NCBI GenBank assembly: GCA_963575745.1 | Contig: CAUYUJ010022415.1 | Location: forward strand, 309,001-367,000 | Direction of reading: 5' to 3' | Source: Prorocentrum cordatum | Taxonomy: Eukaryota; Sar; Dinophyceae; Prorocentrales; Prorocentraceae | Length of the DNA stretch: 58,000 bases | Shown here: positions 51,053 through 58,000 of the stretch, one piece after another | Position numbering within the stretch: the first letter of the stretch is position 1 | Layout: every line of letters starts with the position of its first letter | Program-made: the position numbers and the translations under genes | Notes under the pieces: generated by a model | Database searches by the model: none | What the model saw: only the letters and a program-made list of their open reading frames with translations | What the model was told of the DNA's origin: nothing

Positions 51053-53350
51053 GCCGTTCAAGGTCTGTCATCAACCAATGAAATCAAAACGCCTCGCGAA
51101 CAAAACAACTACGTTGGGCTAACAAAACAAACAAAAAGGGAAAGAGAGAAGAGAGAGAGAGACTGAGAGGGGGAGAGGGAGACAGAGAGGGAGGGAGAGG
51201 AGGGGGATAGAGAGGTAATGAAGGGAGAGAAACGCGGGAGCGGGAGGGAAAAGACGGAGGGGGTAAGGCAATGAAGAGAGCGCCTGGCGGCCCGAGCCAA
51301 CACCGCCCCGCGCCCCGCCCCCTAACTTCAGACGATGTGCTCGTCTGAACCTGTGGGCCCGCGAAGCCTCGACCTCCTCCCGGGGGCAGCTCGCCGCCCC
51401 GGACCCAGTTTTGATTGCGTCCAGCGCCCGAAAAAGCCAACGAACCTCCTCTTGGAGCCGCAATTGAGGACTGCACCAAAAATCAAACCCGCCATAACCC
51501 GCCATAGCACGACGAGGCTCAAAAGACCACGACGACGACAGGGAAGCCGACAGCGCCAACAAAACCACGACGACGAAACCGATGAAGTTTGACGACGACG
51601 ATGACGAAAACGACGACGACGAAACCGTCGTCGGTCGCCTCCGGTCGCCGCCCCGACCACGCGGGCGTCACGCGCCCGCCGCCGCCGCCCGCCCGCACGC
51701 CAAAAAAGTCTCTCCTGCCCCGGGGCGTGGACCGCGGCCGTACGCGCGCCGCCGCACTGCACCGCCAAGAGGGCCGCGAGCGGGAGCGCGTCCCTGCCCC
51801 GGAGCGATTTCGTCGCACGGCGGAGGTGGCGACGACGACGCCAGCCACATGGCGGCCAAGGCGACGACGGGGCCGACGGAAGCACGAATCTCGGCGGCAA
51901 CGCCCAGGGCCACGGCCAGTGCCATGGCCACGACCGCGGACGCGCCCGCGACAATCGCGACAACGGCTCTACGACTTCGAACCGCTCGAGGACATGGACG
52001 ACCGCCGCCGACACAACGACCACGACGGCGACCACGAGCCAACCGTCAGCCACACCTCTCACTCCCAGTTCCCTCCTGCCCCCTTCCCTTCTGTTGCACC
52101 TATCTGGGATGTCTGGGGCATGGCACACTGGGCCAACTGCTTCGGCAAGGGGAGCGCCACCAGGGGCGGTCCTGGAACGCGTCCACCCGAAAAGCCTGAA
52201 CCACGAATTCCGTACACGCATATAGATATGTATATCGATGTATTCATATGTTATTGTGTTACACATGATGTAGAATGCATTTCCGGATTCCGGGAGCTGG
52301 CGATCTTGCCGCTGATGCTCTGAGAACTGGCCGTCGCCGAACTCATGAACACCTCGCGCATGCCAAAACGGGGCCAGCGTCGCCGACACCTTGAGCCGCA
52401 TCAACTCGAAGTCGAATGCCTCTTTCCAAACGGGCAACAAGCTCGCCGGGCACTGCGACACCAGGCCAGCGGTAAACGATGATGCCCGTGACGCCGAAGA
52501 GTGGCGCCAAGGCTCCTGGGCCGATCTTCCACCCATCGCAAGCCGCCAATTCGCCCTCACCGCGCTGCCCGCGGACACGACCGCAAAGCTGGTGAACCAA
52601 GCCAAACATTGGGGCGCCAGGCTGCGAGCGCGGGAACCGCCCCTGCATCTGAGCGTCAAGGCTCGCCTGCGGGAGCACGTGGCCCGTTGACGAAAGCTAC
52701 CCAACAAAAAAGGACGCCGAGGAAGAGCACACCCGCGTGGCAATCCACCCTCGCGGTGCGAAGGAAGTGGGACAGGCGAAGGCTGACGGGCGCCCTGCGT
52801 ATCTGCATCGATTGCCCTTCGGCGCGCAGGCCTGCGCCTGCACAGACAGAAGCAAAAACAATGACGCCCCTAGCCACGGCCAGCTCTTGGGGCACCCAGG
52901 CGCGATCAACGCTTCGGACGCGGCGAAAGTGGCTTTGATCGGCCTGCTTCGACCGACGTCCGCATCGTTGGCCACGAGCGCGGGCCTCCCATCACCCTCG
53001 CCTGGGCAAGGCTTTCAAGTCGACGGCCTGCCAAACCTGCTCCGCACATGAAAAGATCCTCGCCGACACCGGCCAAACGGACGCCGAAGACATGAACGGC
53101 CTCTGGCTGCACCTGTACTACATCATGCTGTCCGAAGCACGACCTCGGAGAACCTGCGCGTGATCCGCTACCCTTTCTTGAACTTCCCCACGCCGCCTGG
53201 GCTTCCACCGAACCCAACGCGGCGTTTACGAACCGACCCTACCCTCGCGAAGCAGCGCCGGGAACTGTCAAAAACTGTGGCGACAATCTCAACATGGACA
53301 TGTTGCGAGACTGATGGGCACCCAACAGTATGCAACCACCCCGACCTCAC
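51053..53350. other. Mostly non-coding; one weak coding candidate
   Basis: A purine-rich run lies at 51120-51260 and GACGAC simple sequence at 51590-51640. The plus-strand frame 52391-52690 (including WADLPPIASRQFALTALPAD, then TTAKLVNQAKHWGARLRAR) has mixed amino-acid composition unlike the surrounding repeat ORFs and could be a fragment of a protein-coding exon. A second open stretch at 52737-53051 is less convincing. The opposite-strand frame 51328-52743 is long but Arg/Ala-rich and lacks motifs. No function can be assigned. Confidence 0.3.
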
Positions 53351-53354
53351 TGGT

Positions 53355-53357
<3 letters not shown>

Positions 53358-53395
<38 letters not shown>

Positions 53396-53400
53396 GTATA

Positions 53401-53442
<42 letters not shown>

Positions 53443-53448
53443 CATACG
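53358..53448. repeat. TA microsatellite
   Basis: About 90 bp of TA repeats with short interruptions. Confidence 0.95.
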
Positions 53449-53519
53449 CGCACCTGGTCCGGGGGCCCGGGGCCGGGACCACGACCGCAATTGTGGGGAC
53501 CGGGGGCTCTGGAGGCGCC

Positions 53520-54600
53520 GGAGGCCCACAGAATGCCATTAGAAAGCGCCAGGAGAGCCCCAAGACGCTCCAAGAGAGACCCGAGACACCCAAAGGTCGC
53601 TCTAAGACGCCCAGCATTGCCTCCGGACGGCTTCAGAAGCCCCCAAGACGCCCCAAAAGGCGTCCAAGCCGCGCCCGAAGAGATCTCCAAAAGGCAAAAA
53701 TAGCCCCGTTCCCTTCGTAAAACGTATATTTTTACTACATCAATTGTTTTCGCTGCCGTACAGTTCATGACGACGCCGGAGGCCCCCAAGACAGCCCCAA
53801 GCCAGCCCAGGAGGCGCCCCAGAGGGCCCCAAGACAGCCCAAGAGAGCCTCAAGACGGCCCAAGAGGCGCCCAGAACAGCCCAAGTGCGGCCCTGAGGCC
53901 CACAACAGGCTACCAGAAAGGACTCGGGACGTTCCAAACGCGACCCGAGACGCCCAATGGTCAAACCAAGACGCCCAACATCGCCCCAGACGGCTTCAGA
54001 AGCCGCCAAGACGCCCCAAAAGGCCTCCAAGACGCGCCCGAAGAGATCTCCAAAAGGGCAAAATAGCCCCATTCCTTTCGTAAAACGTATATTTTTACTA
54101 CCTCAATTGTTTTCGCTGTCGTATAGTTCTTGACCACATCAGAGGCTCCCAAGACCGCCCCAAGACAACCTAAGTGGCGCCCCAGAGGGCCCCAAGACAG
54201 CCCAAGAGAGCCCCAAAACGGCCGATGAGGCGCCTAAAACAACCCAAGTGCGCCCCTGAGGCTTACAAAAAGCTACCAGAAAGGATTTAATACGCCCAAA
54301 GGTCACCCAAGACGCCCAACATTGCCTCCAGACGGCTTCAGAAGCCCCCAAGACGCCCCAAAAGGCCTCCAAGACGCGCTCGAAGAGATCTCCAAATTGC
54401 AAAAATAGCCCCATTCCCTTCGTGAAACGTATATTTTTACCATCTCAATTGTTTTCGCTGCCGTACACTTCTTGACGACATCGAAAGCCCCCAATACTAC
54501 CCCAAGACAGCCGGAGAGGCGCCCCAGAGGGCCCCAAGACGGCCCAAGAGAGCCCCAAGGCGGCCCAAGACGCGCCCAAAACAGCCCAAGTGCGCCCCTG
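53520..54600 (-). repeat. Three tandem ~350-bp units with inverted 11-bp subrepeats
   Basis: The conserved spacer (TTCGTAAAACGTATATTTTTA, then TCAATTGTTTTCGCTG) occurs near 53715, 54080 and 54422, spacing about 342-364 bp. Each is followed by CCCAAGACAGCCCC-type 11-bp repeats and a CAGACGGCTTCAGAAGCC segment. The architecture matches the 2860-3700 array in the opposite orientation but has a different spacer. Confidence 0.85.
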
Positions 54601-54912
54601 AGGCCCACCTACTGGATTTGGCTCAGGATTCTCGTGATATCAGAGAAGGTACGAACACCGTTTTTATATTCAGCTGTCTGCGGCATGCCCCGCCACCGTG
54701 CCAGCGCAGCTCTTGTGACACCTCTTGTCTCTATTGAAGACGCCCCAAAACAGCCCAAGTGCGCCCCTGAGGCCCACCTACTGGAATTGGCTCAGGACTC
54801 TCGTGATATCAGAGAAGGTACGAACACCGTTTTTATATTCAGCTGTCTGCGGCATGCCCCGCCACCGTGCCAGCGCAGCTCTTGTGACACCTCTTGTCTC
54901 TATTGAAGACGC
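54572..54912 (+). repeat. Two tandem ~169-bp units
   Basis: Each reads GCGCCCCTGAGGCCCACCTAC, then GGTACGAACACCGTTTTTATATTC and GTGACACCTCTTGTCTCTATT. The copies are nearly identical. Confidence 0.85.
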
Positions 54913-55079
54913 CTAATGCGAATCACCACCGCCCCGTTCCCTTATTGGAAACGTTTATGTGGCCAAACGTTGGGCCAAAGTTTGTCCAAGGTATTGGGCT
55001 ATGTGTTCCCACAGCCGTTGTGGAAACCCCTGGGGAACACTTGGGGGAGGAAGAGGGAGAGGATTAGACGCAGGAACAA

Positions 55080-56455
55080 AAGGTGGAGGAGGAGGAGGAG
55101 GAGGAGGAGGAGGAGGAGGGAAGTAGGCCTCTCGGGGGCCTCCTGAGGGCCTCTTGGGGGCCTCTTGGGAGCTTCTCGGGGCCTCTTGGGCCGTCTTCTG
55201 TCGTCTGACGCCTGCGGAGGCCGTCTTTGAGGCCTCTCTGGGCCGCCTTGGGGCCTTCTTGGGGCGGTCCAGGGCAGTCCGTAATGTCTATTGGGCCGTC
55301 TTGGAACCCTCTAGGGACCTCCTTGGAGGCCTCTTAGGCAATCTTGGGGCCCTCTTGGGCAGTCTTGGGGCCTTCTTGGGCGCCTCTTGGGCTGTTTTGG
55401 GGCCATCTTGGGGGCCTTTTGGACCTTTCTGGGCCGTCGGAAGCCAAACAAATGAGAACGCTAAAATCGCTTCAAAGGTGCCGCCGCATATTGTCGACCT
55501 CTGCGCGGCGTCGGACGCCGAGCCGCTTGGCCAAAATATTCTGGAAGCCGTTTGGCTAAAATATCTTTGCGGGCGCTCGCCCTTCTTTTGCGCCTTGCTT
55601 AGGTTCAATTGGGCTTAACATACGCTCATGTGGGGTAGTTCGAGAGCACCTGGAGGCTCTACGCGGCCGTCTAGGCGTAGGATGCGCAGGATGGGTCACA
55701 CGTGACAGCTTTCGTCTTCCCTTGTGGACTAGCCCTTCTGAGTCGTCAAATTCGACACCTCTTGTTATCACGTTTCTCCCGGCTCTCATGAACGCTGCCC
55801 GGATTGTCTAGGGGCCCACCTACGCTTGTGCGGGGTTTGGATGGGGCTGTCGCGTGCTTGGCCCGAGATGCAGGATGCGCTGGATGCGTTGCGTGTGGTA
55901 CCGAGCGTCTTCTCTTCTGGACAAACCACCCCCCGTCGTCATCGGCCGGTTTCTGGGGTTGCCTTGGGCTTCTGTGGGGCGGTTTCGGAGAGCCCTGGAG
56001 GTCCTCCAGGGCTGTGTTTGGCCAACTAACCCCAGCGTCGGGTGCCGAAGAGGGAGAGGATGAGAAGAGGGAGCAAAGGGAGAAGGAGGAGGAGGAGGAG
56101 GAGGAGGAGGAGGAGGAGGAGGAGGAGGAGGCAGTAGGCCTCTTGGGGGCCTCCTGAGGGCATCTTGGGGGCCTCTTGGGAGCTTCTCGGGGCCTCTTGG
56201 GGCGTCTTCTGTCGTCTGACGCCTGCGGAGGCCGTCTTTCAGTCCTCTCTGGGCCGCCTTGGGGCCTTCTTGGGGCGGTTCAGGGCAATCGTGGATGTCT
56301 ATTGGGCCGTCTTGGAACCCTCTAGGGACCTTCTTGGAGGTTTCTTCGGCAATCTTGGGGCCCCCTTGGGCAGTCCTGGGGCCTTCTTGGGAGCCTCTCG
56401 GGCTGTCTTGGGGCCATCTTGGTGCCTTCTGGGCCTTTCTGGGCCGTCGGAAGCC
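55080..56455 (+). repeat. ~330-bp repeat block duplicated 1,011 bp apart
   Basis: 55130-55450 and 56141-56455 share the same 11-bp-repeat sequence in the same register, each preceded by a GGA run (55085-55120 and 56080-56130). The 55460-56080 spacer has no recognisable gene. Confidence 0.85.
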
Positions 56456-56730
56456 ATTGGCAGCGGGGGCGTCACCACGCAGAGTTTTTCAAGATCAGAC
56501 ACTTTGAAAACCAATTGTTGCCATTGCCAGAAAGTATTCCAGGCATCCCAGTTGGGGTCCGAGCCGATGGGGTTGGAGGATCGCGCCGTATCGTCGATGT
56601 ATCGGCGATGCGGCTCGATGTGGAGCCCGAATTGTTCCACGCTGGAGTCGCCGATGCATCGGCGTTGCATCGCCGATGTGTTGGCGATGCGGTGCGATCC
56701 TCCGGCCCCATCTACGCCGACCCCCTCTAG

Positions 56731-56845
56731 CATGTGTGCATGTGTGTATGTGTATGCCTGTGTGTATGTTTGTATGTATGTATGTATGTACGTACGTACG
56801 TACGTACGTACGTACGTACGTACGTGCGTGCGTGCGTGCGTGCGC

Positions 56846-56888
<43 letters not shown>

Positions 56889-56946
56889 TACGTATGTATG
56901 TATGTATGTATGTATGTATGTATGTATGTATGTATGTATGTATGTA
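56731..56946. repeat. GTAT/GTAC/GTGC tetranucleotide array
   Basis: Blocks of GTAT, then GTAC, then GTGC, then GTAT again, about 215 bp in total. The block order is roughly symmetric. 56470-56730 before it contains ATCGGCGATGC-type short repeats and no gene. Confidence 0.95.
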
Positions 56947-57079
56947 TCATATACTTGGAAACCGGGGGCCAGGGCCCCGGGCCGGGACACCCTCCCGAAT
57001 TCCCCCCCCCCGTAACCCACTTTGCCCCCGGGCGTCCGGAGGCTCTTTTGCGCCCCTGGAGGCGTCCACCACGGCTTCC

Positions 57080-57700
57080 GGGGACGGCAAGAAGCCGCCA
57101 AGACGGCCCAAGAGCGCTCCAAGACTCTCAAGATAGCCCCATCAAGGCCCAAGGGGCCCCCAAGAAGCCCCAGGGGCGCTCCGAGAGGCTTTCCAAGAGA
57201 GCCCAAAGAGGCAACAATCATAGATTGTCATTGTGTTTTTCAAGGTTTTTTGCTTGCCCGCGTTTTCGGGCTTCTGACCTTCCAAGATTGCCGAGGAAGC
57301 CTCGAACATCGCCCCAAGACGGCCCAAGAGGCCCCCGAGAGGCCCCCAAGACAGCCCAAGAGGGCGCCCAAACGGTCCAAGAGGCGCCCAAGACGGCCCA
57401 AGAGGGCTTCAAGACGGCCCCAAGAGGTGCCAAAGAGGGGGAACACGAACCGACAATGGAGATTTCCGCCCCAATAGGCCCCCAAGAGGCCCCCAAGAGG
57501 CCCCAAGAGGCTTAAAAATGCCCCCATCAGAGACCCCAAAGAGGCCCCAAGATGCCCCAAAACGGCCCCCCGGAGGCTTCGAAACATTTCAAAATTGCCT
57601 CCCCCCAAGAACCACTCCAGAGGCCCCACGAAGCCCACTGAAGGCCCCAAAGAAGCCCCTACAGTCCGCAAGCAGCCACGGACGAGCCCCGCGAGGCATC
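57080..57700 (-). repeat. 11-bp-periodic repeat block, inverted orientation
   Basis: CCAAGAGGCCCC-type units with a T-rich spacer at 57220-57290, like that at 15920-15990. 57700-58000 beyond it holds no recognisable gene. Confidence 0.8.
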
Positions 57701-58000
57701 AGAATTGCCTCGAAAATGTTCTTTGGAAGCTTCGCAAGAGACCCCAACAAGCATCCAATATGCCTCTGACCCACAACACAGGCACGGTGGCGGCTTCATC
57801 CGTTGCCCTCCTGTTGATTTGGCCCCAGGACTCACGACGGCCCCAACAGAAGGGCAAGATGGCTGAGATCAGTCCGAACCACAAGCGGACGCTGGGGCAT
57901 CGGTTCCATTATTTATCTTCCCTCCTCTCTCTCGCCCCCCTCCCCTCAGTCCCTCCTTGCCCGCTCCCCCATACATATGGCCTCGCTTGATCGAGTAATC

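Noticed and set aside
51328-52743. 471-codon minus-strand ORF
   Set aside because: Arg/Ala/Val-rich, crosses GACGAC simple sequence and shows no domain, so a GC-rich open frame is the simpler explanation.
53160-53720. 186-codon plus-strand ORF
   Set aside because: Half is the TA microsatellite and the rest the inverted 11-bp repeat.

Overview
KIND OF GENOME. The window is eukaryotic and most resembles dinoflagellate nuclear DNA. It is GC-rich and repeat-dense and holds no bacterial operons. Its recognisable coding sequence is nearly all transposon-derived: a reverse transcriptase/RNase H/tyrosine recombinase/methyltransferase element, a LINE-type RT with C-terminal RNase H and Cys motifs, and a tnp2-like transposase. 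Several inferred introns begin GC or GA instead of GT, as known in dinoflagellates. The species cannot be fixed from the sequence, and no spliced-leader acceptor, rRNA or tRNA was recognised. LAYOUT. 1-3.96 kb: low-complexity DNA with an 11-bp-periodic repeat, in part as tandem ~350-bp units, plus AT microsatellites. 3.96-11.52 kb: a minus-strand tyrosine-recombinase (PAT/Ngaro-like) retrotransposon. It has the diagnostic split direct repeats: A1 at 11375-11517 and B1, A2, B2 at 4323-3963. Its recombinase domain is interrupted by a nested 2,996-bp element (5384-8379) with 33-bp imperfect terminal inverted repeats and a TGACT target duplication. Removing the insert and one TGACT restores the reading frame. 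The insert carries a 9-bp minisatellite with collagen-like translations on both strands. 13.9-18.75 kb: a broken minus-strand LINE-like element holding another 11-bp repeat block and a Cys-rich ORF. 19-27.1 kb: satellite-like and purine/pyrimidine-biased DNA with an AT-rich island at 22-23 kb. 27.15-50.29 kb: the main feature, an apparent giant DNA transposon of about 23.1 kb, or about 18 kb if the internal duplication is an assembly artefact. Its ends share 28 bp of terminal inverted repeat (26/28 identical) and subterminal arrays of ACTTAG/CTAAGTGG motifs. Inside lie plus-strand, intron-containing genes ending in a tnp2 (CACTA-type)-like transposase. This interval is crowded with perfect palindromes centred on CTGCAG whose arms vary but stay self-complementary; they are rare outside it. 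50.3-58 kb: flanking tandem arrays, more 11-bp/350-bp repeats and microsatellites. ASSEMBLY. A 100-N gap lies at 42337-42436. The ~4.97 kb before it (37370-42336) and the ~4.99 kb after it (42437-47423) are near-identical, exactly as expected if two overlapping contigs were scaffolded without merging. HOW THE PARTS FIT. In the giant element the transposase would act on the terminal and subterminal motifs. The upstream ORFs (a 6-exon gene of about 756 aa, a 254-aa acidic-tail protein, Lys/Gly- and Pro/Ala-rich proteins and an 88-aa coiled-coil protein) are candidate accessory or cargo proteins of unknown function. Nearly every inferred intron carries a CTGCAG palindrome. Exon boundaries are my inference from reading-frame phase and splice dinucleotides and have not been checked against transcripts.
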